Both the position numbers and the translations under genes were made by a program. The notes below the pieces were generated by a model. That model had not been told where the DNA came from. It saw nothing but the letters and a program-made list of their open reading frames with translations, and searched no databases. Below are positions 29,101 to 39,200 of a DNA stretch of 64,000 nucleotides, in pieces. The stretch is from Chitinophaga sp. GbtcB8 (GTDB taxonomy: Bacteria; Bacteroidota; Bacteroidia; Chitinophagales; Chitinophagaceae), in contig NZ_JAGXJN010000003.1 in NCBI RefSeq assembly GCF_019091455.1, forward strand, positions 178,558 to 242,557. The letters run 5' to 3'. The first letter of the stretch is position 1. Every line of letters starts with the position of its first letter.

Positions 29101-32100
29101 CAGCCGCCTGCTGATCATCGTACATCACCTGGTAATGGATGCGGTATCATTCCGCATATTGCTGGAAGACCTGTCTGCGCTGGATGAGCAGTATGAAGCA
29201 GGCCTTCCGTTGCAGCTACCGCTTAAAACAGATGCCTATAAATTTTGGGCAACACAGCTGGCAGCGTATGCCGGCAGCCCCGTAGCGTTAAAAGAAAAGC
29301 TATACTGGCTGGCACAATTGCAGGCCATTCAACAGCTTTCAACACCTGTACAGCTGCAGTTGGCCCAGGCAGGAGCACAGCGTTATACCTTTTCACTGGA
29401 CCGTGTGCACACATCGTTGCTTACCGGAAGAGCCAACAGGAGCTTTAATACGGAAGTGCAGGATCTGTTGCTTACTGCTGTAACCCTGGCCTGTAAAGAT
29501 GTTTGGCAAACACCTGCTACCGCAGTTATGCTGGAAGGCCATGGCCGCGAACCGGTGATGCCTGGTATGGATGTAAGCCGCACGGTTGGCTGGTTCACCA
29601 GTATTTATCCTGTGGTGTTTGACCTGGGTACGGCCCGGGATCTGAAAGATGCCGTTATCACGGTAAAAGAGGTTATCCGCAAGGTGCCGGGTAAAGGTGT
29701 TGGATATGGTGTGCTCAAATACCTGGCGGATGATCATTTACCAGCCGGTGTGAATGTGCCGCTGCTTTTCAATTACCTGGGCCATTTTAACGCAGATGCA
29801 TCCAATGGCATTTTTAGTCTTTCAGACGAGCCGCACGGCCGGGAGCACGATGTATCAGCGCCCTCTCCATATGCTTTGGAAATAACAGCCGTTATTACAG
29901 AAGGTCAGCTGCATGTGGGCCTGGAAAGCCGGGCAGATGGTACCGCCGCCATACCGTTGTTCTTTGACCAGCTGCAGCAGCGCTTACAGGAGCTTATAAC
30001 ATATACAGCCGCCAGGGAGCAGGTAACGCTTACACCTGCGGACCTTACCTATAAGCACATCAGCGAACAGGACCTGGCTGTTATTTGCCGGCAGTATGCT
30101 GTGCAGGATCTTTACCCGCTTTCACCAATGCAGGAAGGTATTTTGTTCTCCTGTTTGTATAACGATGCGCCGGCCTATATCCAGCAGCTTTCTTACCGCG
30201 TAAAGGCGCCTAAGCTGCGCCCTGCGCTGGTAAAGGCCAGCATAGAGCATCTTACCAGCCGTCATAATATTTTACGCACGGTGTTCCTGTACGAGGCGCT
30301 TAAAAGACCGGTGCAGGTTGTATTAAAGCACCAGGAAGCAGGTTGTTTGTTTGAAGACCTGCGTGAAAGGAACGATCAGCAGGCCTACCTGCAGGATTTT
30401 AAAAGGAAGGACCAGCAGCAGGCTTTTGAGCTTGCCTCCGGCCCGCTGCTGCGGGTAGCCATTTTCAGGCTATCGTCAGATGAGTATGAGTTTGTGTGGA
30501 CGCATCACCACCTGCTGATGGATGCATGGTGTGAAGGCATTCTGATCCGCGAGTACTACCACATTTATAATAACCTGCAGGAAGGCACGCATATTGATCT
30601 GCCATCTGCGCTGCCATATAATACCTACATTAAATGGATAGAGGAGCAGGATAAGGCGGCCGCAAAAGCTTACTGGCAGCAGTATTTGTCGGCTTTTGAA
30701 AAGACCACGGCTTTGCCGGGAAAAAAACGGACCACCGCAGCCGGCAAAAAAAATACACAGGAGCTGCCGCTGGATGCTGCTGTTACAGCAGGATTGAGCC
30801 AGCTGGCGGCCAGGTGCCAGGTAACACTGAACACCATTATGCAATGTATATGGGGCATACTGCTGGCCAGGTATAATAATACAGAGGATGTTGTTTTTGG
30901 CAGCGTAGTATCCGGCCGGCCGCTGGCCATCCCCGGGTCAGACAGCATTGTAGGGCTTTTCATTAATACCATACCGGTAAGGATCCGGTTCAGCAGTAAT
31001 ACCACCGTATCACAGCTTTTAAAAGAAGTACAGCAACAAGCCCTGGAAAGCGAGCCTTATCATTACCAGAGCCTTGCTGAAACACAGGCATTAAGTGGTC
31101 TTCCGGTGCAGATAGATCATATCATGCTGTTTGATAACTATCCTTCAACAGAACAGCAGTTAAGCAGCGGAGAGGCCACAGCAGCTGATCTGCCGGAGAT
31201 CTATGAACCGCATATCTTTGAAAAACCTCATTATGATCTTAATATCCGCTTTATACCAGGCAGCAGCCTTACCATACGGTTAGACTATAACGGCGAGGTA
31301 TATACGCCTGTATTTATGGAACGGATCCTGCTGCAGTGGGAATGGCTGTTGAAAGAAGTGCTGGCCCATCCGGATGCTGTGATCACAGCGCTGGATATAA
31401 CACCGCCGCAGGAAAAACAGCAGCTGATTGCTTTGGGCAGTGGCAACCCAGTAACCTATCCGGTAACGGCCCTTATTGACAGGTTTGAAGCGCAGGCTGC
31501 TGCACACCCGGACCAGGTAGCCCTGGTTTATAAACAAAAAGAGCTCACCTATGCTGAGCTTCACCGGCGGAGCACAGTACTCGCCGGCTACCTGCAGCAG
31601 CAATACCAGGCAGGTGAAGGAAAGCTGGTAGGCATTATGCTGGAAAGAACAGAGCTGATGGTGCTGGCCGTATGGGGCATACTCAAAGCCGGCGCAGCCT
31701 TTTTACCCGTTGATATGGCATTGCCTGCAGACCGCAAGCAATTTTTGCTAGAGGATGCGGATATCCATTTGCTGCTTACCACCTCAGATAATTTATTTGC
31801 GCTGAGTGAGTATTATCAGCATGAAGTGATAGCCATGGACCTGCTGGATACAGAAGGAACAGATAATCTGCCGGCGCCTGTTACCCCTCTGAATGACCGG
31901 CTGGCTTATGTGCTGTATACTTCCGGTTCCACCGGGCAGCCAAAAGGGGTGGGCATCAATATGTCAAACCTTGTTAACTACCTGGAATGGGCCAATACTT
32001 ATTATTTCAGCAATGGAGCAGGACATTGTTTTGGCCTGTTCACTTCCCTTTCTTTTGACCTGAGCATTACCGCGCTGTTTTCCGGCCTGCTCCGTGGCGA

Positions 32101-33250
32101 TAAGCTGGTGCTGTTTGACAGTGAAGCGGAAACAGCTGACTTGTTATTCTACCTTTTTGAACAGCAGCAGGAAATAAACACCCTGAAGCTAACCCCTTCA
32201 CATATCGACCTGCTGGCCGGCCTTACATCAGGGCATTGCAACATACAAACTGTGATCCTGGGCGGGGAGGCCATCCGGGAATCGCAGATCCGGCTGCTGA
32301 AAAGCTTAAATCCGGCCATCCGTATATTTAATGAATACGGGCCTACGGAAACCACCGTAGGATGTACGGTAAAGGATATACGTAAACCGGCAGAAGCAGC
32401 TTCCATTGGCCTGCCCATTAACAACACACAGCTGTATATTTTAGATGCCGCCTTACATTTTCAGCCGGTAAACGCCACCGGGGAAATATTTATAGGCGGC
32501 GCCGGTGTGGGCAATGGATATCTGAACCGCGCTGCGCTTACAAATGAACGGTTTATCAATGATCCGTATGGAGCAGGTAACCGCTTATACCGCAGCGGCG
32601 ATCTGGCGCGCTGGACGGAAGAAGGAGAGCTTGAGTACCTGGGCCGCGCAGATGATCAGCTGAAGATAAGGGGATACCGTATAGAACCGGCGGAAATAGA
32701 GGCCGCCGCCTTGTTATATCCGGGCATTACCGCCGCAGTAGTAATAGCTGTGGAGGATAAGGAAGGCCGCTATGAGCTGGCCTGTTATTATACAACCACT
32801 ACACCCATACCCGCGGTAACCATGCGCGGGCACCTGTTACAAACCCTGCCCGCTTTTATGGTACCGGCTTACTGTGTGCCGCTGGAAAAAATGCCCTTGA
32901 ATGTAAATGGTAAAATAAGCCGCCAGGAGCTGCCTGCGCCTGCAGAGGCCACCTATGATGCCGGCCCGCCGGTATTGCCGGAGAACAATATGGAAGCGCG
33001 ATTGCTGGATCTCTGGAAAGAAACACTGGATCTGCAGCAGGTAGGCGTTTGCGATAATTTTTTTGCAATGGGCGGCAACTCCCTCAAAATAGTACGGCTA
33101 TACGATTTAATACGCCAGTCCTTTAATGTACAGCTCAGGATCAGCGCTTTGTTTGATCATCCCACCATCCGGCAGCAGGCCGGCCTGCTGGAGCTAAGCA
33201 CCGGTAATATGACCGGCAATGCACCCGCCGTAGCGGTAATAGATTTCTAA
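26186..33250 (+). CDS. NRPS, (half C)-A-T-E-C-A-T
   Basis: 2354 residues. The first 230 or so resemble only the C-terminal lobe of a condensation domain: there is no HHxxxDG, but RYSAHLVE-type end motifs are present. A5: YTSGTTGIPKG, pocket DPKDMGEVDK, similar to Glu pockets. Carrier Ser802 in GGDSIKA. Epimerase domain: HHLVMDA at 980-986, EGHGRE and RTVGWFTSIYPV. The next C domain starts with SPMQEGILFSCL, typical of DCL domains that accept a D-residue donor, and has HHLLMDAW near 1441 with Ala in place of Gly. A6: YTSGSTGQPKG, pocket DLTKIGEVGK, one residue from the Asn pocket DLTKLGEVGK. Last carrier Ser2299 in GGNSLKI. It should add a D-configured acidic residue (Glu or 3-methyl-Asp) and then Asn. 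The start overlaps the hydroxylase stop by 4 bp. Confidence 0.96.
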   Translation: MTDPTMQQKLAEEYWYKKLADVVLPTAFYHTGAGNAQQAVVTKMLPEAAVSAVSRLGKGNALSEYVIYLAMFGFLTGKYFRGRQLLVYSPLMRDAGACMPLFHNLYINAAQDMGSYIREVAAAVQQSRTYDCTDYTVLSNRFADRNIEEPLIHSIGFRYAPLQDAGVNEKKVKWMLLLEHTAEGQLQATLRYSAHLVENTAAEDFMARYSHLLQQLDAHLSVKVPLDKVELLETAERNQVFFAFNENAVSFPHKTLAALFEEQVERTPGQIALQYGEEPLTYAALNEQANRLAAYLKQQDGVKEDAIIGVLLDRSLDIGIAVMGILKAGAAFLIIDPQSPQERVHTILDDARPAVIITHSAQFALLEGYEGTVFAMDIQLQLLNMAAGNFPLSVTPQNLAYILYTSGTTGIPKGAMITQEAVVNLVTGLCNTFFPSAAHMQMAVVAATVFDPFWKQFFLALLQGHTLHIVPDAVKRSATDLWSFYSHHHIELTDGTPSLLNILVDNLPALPLQLRYFMIGGERLHAAPLLRLYDFFTASGQQIAVINEYGLTECCVDNICGLVNPDVLQEDAPVSIGRPLPNNQVLILDADNRMVPVGSYGQIGILGKGVGRGYLNRPELTAEKFIDSPYSAFTGKLYLTGDIGKWLPDGNIICMGRLDNQVKVNGYRIELGDVEAAMQRIPGIKEAVAVTRERDGRNVIAAYWTGNPHLDAAAVKAALEQYLPIYMLPAWYRIMKQMPLTVNGKINKQALPDPWAEDNDNGEVYTPPVTPMQQLLAGIWQQVLGMPAAGIRNNFFLNGGDSIKAIQMASQLHGMGYKMEVRDVFQYPTIEELALVIKTLERLTDQQPVTGELPLTPVQREFFAVHAQAPHHYNQSVLLQYNTRVAPEKITALFKFLLQHHDALRIVFKQQHGEWIQQNRDTMVMPALQVFDWEEKDYTADMFSAAADELQHGVHLEEGPLMQLGLFHVKDGSRLLIIVHHLVMDAVSFRILLEDLSALDEQYEAGLPLQLPLKTDAYKFWATQLAAYAGSPVALKEKLYWLAQLQAIQQLSTPVQLQLAQAGAQRYTFSLDRVHTSLLTGRANRSFNTEVQDLLLTAVTLACKDVWQTPATAVMLEGHGREPVMPGMDVSRTVGWFTSIYPVVFDLGTARDLKDAVITVKEVIRKVPGKGVGYGVLKYLADDHLPAGVNVPLLFNYLGHFNADASNGIFSLSDEPHGREHDVSAPSPYALEITAVITEGQLHVGLESRADGTAAIPLFFDQLQQRLQELITYTAAREQVTLTPADLTYKHISEQDLAVICRQYAVQDLYPLSPMQEGILFSCLYNDAPAYIQQLSYRVKAPKLRPALVKASIEHLTSRHNILRTVFLYEALKRPVQVVLKHQEAGCLFEDLRERNDQQAYLQDFKRKDQQQAFELASGPLLRVAIFRLSSDEYEFVWTHHHLLMDAWCEGILIREYYHIYNNLQEGTHIDLPSALPYNTYIKWIEEQDKAAAKAYWQQYLSAFEKTTALPGKKRTTAAGKKNTQELPLDAAVTAGLSQLAARCQVTLNTIMQCIWGILLARYNNTEDVVFGSVVSGRPLAIPGSDSIVGLFINTIPVRIRFSSNTTVSQLLKEVQQQALESEPYHYQSLAETQALSGLPVQIDHIMLFDNYPSTEQQLSSGEATAADLPEIYEPHIFEKPHYDLNIRFIPGSSLTIRLDYNGEVYTPVFMERILLQWEWLLKEVLAHPDAVITALDITPPQEKQQLIALGSGNPVTYPVTALIDRFEAQAAAHPDQVALVYKQKELTYAELHRRSTVLAGYLQQQYQAGEGKLVGIMLERTELMVLAVWGILKAGAAFLPVDMALPADRKQFLLEDADIHLLLTTSDNLFALSEYYQHEVIAMDLLDTEGTDNLPAPVTPLNDRLAYVLYTSGSTGQPKGVGINMSNLVNYLEWANTYYFSNGAGHCFGLFTSLSFDLSITALFSGLLRGDKLVLFDSEAETADLLFYLFEQQQEINTLKLTPSHIDLLAGLTSGHCNIQTVILGGEAIRESQIRLLKSLNPAIRIFNEYGPTETTVGCTVKDIRKPAEAASIGLPINNTQLYILDAALHFQPVNATGEIFIGGAGVGNGYLNRAALTNERFINDPYGAGNRLYRSGDLARWTEEGELEYLGRADDQLKIRGYRIEPAEIEAAALLYPGITAAVVIAVEDKEGRYELACYYTTTTPIPAVTMRGHLLQTLPAFMVPAYCVPLEKMPLNVNGKISRQELPAPAEATYDAGPPVLPENNMEARLLDLWKETLDLQQVGVCDNFFAMGGNSLKIVRLYDLIRQSFNVQLRISALFDHPTIRQQAGLLELSTGNMTGNAPAVAVIDF

Positions 33251-33270
33251 GACATTTAAATATTAACACC

Positions 33271-36200
33271 ATGGATATCGCAATTATAGGCATAGGCATC
33301 AGGATGCCGGAAGCCGCTACACTCCGGGAGTTTCAGGAAAACCTCGCAGGCGGGCGCGATAGCGTCAGGGAAATATCTGCCAGGCGTAAAAAGAACACGA
33401 ACCTTTCCATGAGAGAAGCATACCAGCTGCTGGGCTACCTGGAGGATATTGATCTTTTTGATCCTGCCTTTTTTGGCATTTCGCGCTCAGAGGCGCGCAA
33501 TATGTCGCCGGAGCAAAGGATCCTGATGGAAATAGCATATGAAGCATTTGAAAATGCCGGTTATAACTATGAGCACTTTAATAACACCCGCACCGGGGTG
33601 TATATAGGCGATACCATGCTGCAGTATTATGAGCTGGCTCGTGAAATAGAACCTACCCTGTACACCGGTAACATGAGCAGCATTATGGCCGGCCGTGTAG
33701 CCCGGTTCTTTAACCTGCGCCAAAAAGCAGTGATGGTGGATACTACCTGCTCCTCTTCCCTGGTGGCCCTGCACCAGGCCTGCAATGACCTGGCTGCGGG
33801 TGAATGTGATACCGCGCTGGTAGGCGGCGTAAGCATTAACCTGTTTCCCCGTAAGAAAAGCAGCATCGATCACCTGGGCATCATATCGCCGGGTGGTAAA
33901 GCCCGTACCTTTTCGGCCCGGGCAGATGGCACCAGCGCTGGTGAAGGTGCCGTATGTTTATTACTGAAACCTTTGGAAGCCGCACTGGCAGACCGTGATA
34001 TTATTCATGCCGTAATAAAAGGCGCAGCAGTGAACCAGGATGCCAATTTATCCGGCAGCCTTACAGCGCCCAGCAGTACGGCCCAGGCAGAAGTGATTGT
34101 GGAAGCATGGGAAAAAGCAGGGATTGATCCACGTGAGGTCACTTATATTGAAGCGCATGGCACCGGCACAAAGCTGGGCGACCCGATTGAAATAGAAGGT
34201 ATGGGCCAGGCCTTTGCCAGGTTTACGGACAACAAACATTTTTGCGCCGTATCTGCCGTTAAATCCAATATAGGACATACGGACTGTGTAGCCGGGCTGG
34301 CCGGACTTGTAAAGGCAGTGCTGTCATTGAAACAGCAGCAGCTCTTTCCTACCCTGCATTTTAATGAGCCCAACCCCTTTATAGATTTTGCAAATTCACC
34401 GGTATATATTAATGATACCTTACGTCCCTGGGCCTTGCCGGACGGCTGCAGCCGGCGCATAGCAGGGGTAAGCTCCTTTGGGTTAACCGGCACCAACTGC
34501 CATGTGGTGGTAACGGAAGCGCCTGCACGCGATGACAGTAACAGGCCTGCTCCAAAAGACGTATACCCTTTACTGTTATCAGCCCAAACGCAGGTTTCCC
34601 TGAAAGAAAATATGCAGGCGCTGTTGCAGCACCTGGGAGAACAGCCCTCGCTTTCACCTGAAGATGTAAGTTATACGCTGGCAGTGGGCAGAAAGCATCA
34701 TAAATACCGTCTTGTAGTATGGGGCGGTACTGCTAAAGAGCTGGAGTTATCCCTCCAATCCCTTTCTGATGCAGCGCTGCTGCCTTCTTCTCCAGAAGAT
34801 TATCCCAAACAGGTATGCCTGTTCTCAGATTGGTCTGAAGCTTATCCTGAGCTGGCGCAGGCATATGCTGTACATCCTGTATTTGCTGAATTTTATCAGC
34901 AATGTGCAGCTTTGGCCGGGGAGCAGGCCGGTGATCCACACTTTCAGCAGTTTGTTTTCCAGTATAGCCTGTATAAATTGCTGGCGCATGCCGGTGTTCA
35001 TATCACCACCATGGTAGGGAGCGATGTAGGTAAAATAGTCATAGCCGCCATTACCGCTGCCATGCCGCTGGAGGAAGCCGTGCAGGCCGTATTGCGATAT
35101 ACGCCGGGCCAGGACCAGGAGCTGGAAAAGCGTACTGCCACGCTGCTGAACCGTTTTAAAACAGAACGGGTAGCGTTCATGGAAATGGGCCCTGTTGGCG
35201 ATATTTCCCGGCAGATAAACAAGATGCCGCCTGCAGACGCACAATTTAAAGTGGTGCCCCTGGCCACCGGGCATAAAGATAATATCCTTACCTGCCTGGC
35301 CACTTTATTCCAGCTGCAGGTACCGGTTAATATGGCCGCCTTATGGCCCTTTGCCGGCAGCAGCAGAACAGAGCTGCCGGCTTACCGCTTTGACCGGGAA
35401 CGCTGCTGGCTGGGAGAAGATCACCGTTTTGATAAAGTGAAGGATTGGTGTTATAATTTTCAGTGGGTAGAAGAGGCATTGCTGCCGGACCAGCAAACCC
35501 TTACGGGCCGCAACCTGCTGCTGGCTGCACCCGCCGGCCATCCGCTGGCGCTGGAGCTTAAACAGCAGCTTACGGCACAGCAGAATAATATCCATTTCCT
35601 GGAGCTTACCGCCGCAACAAGTGAAAGCGCCATAACCCAGGTGCTGCAAAATGCCGGGCAGCTGAATGGTATTATCTGTTTATCAGGTGCAGATAATATA
35701 AACGGACCCTTATCCGCACAAATGGAACAGGCTATGAATGGTGTATATACGCTGTTCAATGTGCTGAGAACAGCCAGCCACCTGTTCTCAGATAAAGGAT
35801 GCAGCGTGCTGTTAACCACCGTAAATGCCTGCCAGGTCATGCCTGCTGATCCCGCTAACCCTTTCCAGGCCATGTATACCGCCCTGTTGAAAGGCATACA
35901 GGCAGAGCATCCCTGGCTGAATATCCGCAGCATAGATCTGGACAGTACAGCAACGCAGTACCTGCCTGTTATTTTGCAGGAGCTGCAAACGGCCACCGGC
36001 ATTGGTTACAGCGCCTACCGCAATAATAAACGTTATGTGGCGCAGCTGGGCCGCGCAGAAACACTGCTGCCGGCTTATGAAGAAATAGAATGGTTCCCGG
36101 AGAATGGTACTTACCTGGTAACTGGTGGCGCCACAGGCATAGGCCTGGCCCTTAGCTTGTCCATAGCGCGCCAGAAACGGAGCAATTTTATTGTGCTGGG

Positions 36201-39200
36201 CAGAACAACGCTGCCGCATAAACGGCTTTGGAAGAATATACTGGCCGGCGGCAATGAGGACCGGGCCATACAGGAAAGAATAAAGGCCTTAACAGCGCTG
36301 GAAAAGCTGGACGCCAGGGTAGAGTATCAGGCCGTGGATATCAGTGATGCCGCCACTTTGCAAACTGTGATCAATAACATTAAAAACAGGTATCAGCAGG
36401 TGGATGGTGTATTGCATGCTGCCGGACTGGCAATAGAAAATATTCCTTTTGATCAGCTTACACAAAACAGTTTCAGGCAGGCCCTGGCCGCAAAGGTGCA
36501 GGGCACTGTTCTGCTGGATGAGCAGCTGCAGGAGCTGGAACCGCAGTTCTTTGTATTATGCTCCTCACTGAATGCGCTGGTGCCTAAAAAATACAGCACA
36601 GCGTATACCGTTGCCAACGCTTTTGAAGATGCCTATGCGTTATACCGCTCAGCCGCAGGCAGCACCTTTTACCGGGCCATTAACTGGCCAGGCTGGGATA
36701 CCGGGCGCGATGAGCCGGTCCTTCAGGAAATGCCTGTACTGGGCCTGCAGCCGGTAAAAGTAAAAGATGGTATAGCCGCATTTTATTACACCCTGCAGCT
36801 TAACAGCGCTAACGTAGCAATAGTGCCTTTTGATCCCGGCGCATTTATTAATCCCTACTTCCTTACAGGTAAAACAACACAACCCTTACAGGCCGTACCT
36901 GCAAAACCGGATCAGCTGACGCCAACAGAAAGCAAAATGCTGAACATATGGCAGGAGGTATTAAAGTCAGACAGCATCAGCATCACAGACGATTTTTTTG
37001 AAGTGGGCGGACATTCGCTCATTGGCATTCAGATCGTGAACAGGATTGAAAAGGAGCTGGGCATAACTATTGAGTTTGAGCTGTTCTTCGACTATTATAC
37101 CGTGAAAGATCTGGCAGCTTATATTGATACCCTGTTACCGCAGGATGAGCAGCTGCAGGAAGTAGTGTTTGAACAGATCCAGCCCCTGGAGGAGCAGGAA
37201 CACTATAATGTTTCTTTTGCACAGAAACGATTATGGATCCTGAACTTCCTGGTAGAAGGCAATGTGTACAACATTCCCACTACCTATGTGCTGAACGGGC
37301 ATTTGAACATTATTGCGCTGGAAACGGCATTTGATACACTGATCCGGCGACATGAAAGCCTGCGCACCGTGCTGCTGACCATAGATGGCACACCCCGGCA
37401 AAAAGTGCTGGACCCCGGCGCCTCAGGTTTTCGCATGAAGTTCCAGGACATCAGCAGGGAAACAAACCGTTATGAGCTGGCCCGCCAGCTGGTGGAAAAA
37501 GTGGTGGATACACGCTTTGATCTTTTTAAAGGACCTATCATACTGGCGCAGCTTATACAGCTGGAAGCAGACAAATTTATATTCAGCTTTACGCTGCACC
37601 ATATCATTTCCGATGGATGGTCGAGCGAGATAATTATCCGCGAGCTGCTGCATGTTTACAATGCCTGTAATAACGGGCAACCGGTGACCATGCCGCCGCT
37701 GAACATACAGTATAAAGATTATACCGCCTGGCAGGTGCAGCAAACGAAAAAAGAAATTTTTCAGGAGCACCGCCAGTATTGGCTGCAGCAGTTTGCCGGT
37801 GAAATACCGGTGCTGAACCTGCCTACAGATAAGCCACGGCCCTCTGTGCAAACCTTCCGCGGGGAAACACTGTTTTTTACCATTGACAGTACCGTACAGC
37901 AACAGCTTAGAGAATTAGGTAAGCAGCAGGATGCCACTACATTCATGACCCTGTTTGCTGCGCTCAACGTCCTGTTATACCGCTACGCTGCACAGCAGGA
38001 AATAGTGGTAGGCGCTACCGTTACGGAAAGAGGGCATTATGACCTGGAAAACCAGGTAGGCTTTTATGTAAATACACTGCCGCTCAGAACATCCGTATCA
38101 CCGGCAGATACTTTTATAAGCCTGCTGGAAAAAGTAAAGAAAGTAGTTGCCAATGCTAATAAACATAAAGATTTTCCGCTGGACCTGCTGATAGATGAGC
38201 TGAACCTGGAACGGGATGCCAGCCGTTCCGCCCTGTTTGATATTATGGCGGTGTATCAGCATGTCGGCGGGCAGGGTAACGAGCTGCTTATGGAAGGTAT
38301 TGAAGTGGATGATTACCCGCTGGATACAGACATCAGCCGGTTTGACCTCACCTTTGACTTTTATGAATCGGATAACGATATTACTTTAAAGCTGGTATTT
38401 AACAGTGCCCTGTATACTGCACATTTTGCCAATAACATGGGAATACACCTGCAGCAGCTGCTGTTGTCATGCCTGCAGGATCCATTGCAGGTAATAGATG
38501 ATCTTTCCCTGGCAGATAGCGCTGAGCTGGAAAAATTACAGGCTGGCACACGCATGGCCAAACTGGCAATGACAGATCACACAGCAAAAGATACGCTGGT
38601 AGCCCGGTGGCAGCAGAGTGCCGCCGCTTTTGGCGAAAGACAGGCATTGTGGTATGAAGGCCGCAGCTGGACTTACCAGGAGCTGCATGCAAAAAGTAAC
38701 CAGCTGGCAGCACATTTGCGTGAAGCCTATAACATCACTGCTGATGATAAGGTAGCTATCCTGCTGGATAAATCAGACCATACGGTGCTGAGCATCCTGG
38801 CGGTTTTAAAAGCCGGTGCCGCTTACCTGCCGCTGGATCCTGCGCATCCGGCAGAGCGCCTGCAATACATACTCCGCGATGCGCTTCCCAAAGTGATCAT
38901 TACACAATCAGATCACTTAATGAAGCTGGAAGATTATGAGGGCAATGTGTTTGCGGCCGACCTGGAGCTGGATATGCTGAAAACCGGCACTGAAGATATT
39001 GCCGGCAATGTCACGGCAAAAGACCTGGCTTGCTGTATCTATACATCCGGTACCACCGGGCAGCCCAAAGGCAGCCTCATAGAACATCATTCACTGGTGA
39101 ACCTGACTAATGGCCTCCATCATTTATTAGCGTTGAGCACTGAGCATCCTTTACGGATGGCCGCCATTGCGCCGGTAGTATTTGATCCCTTTGGAAAACA

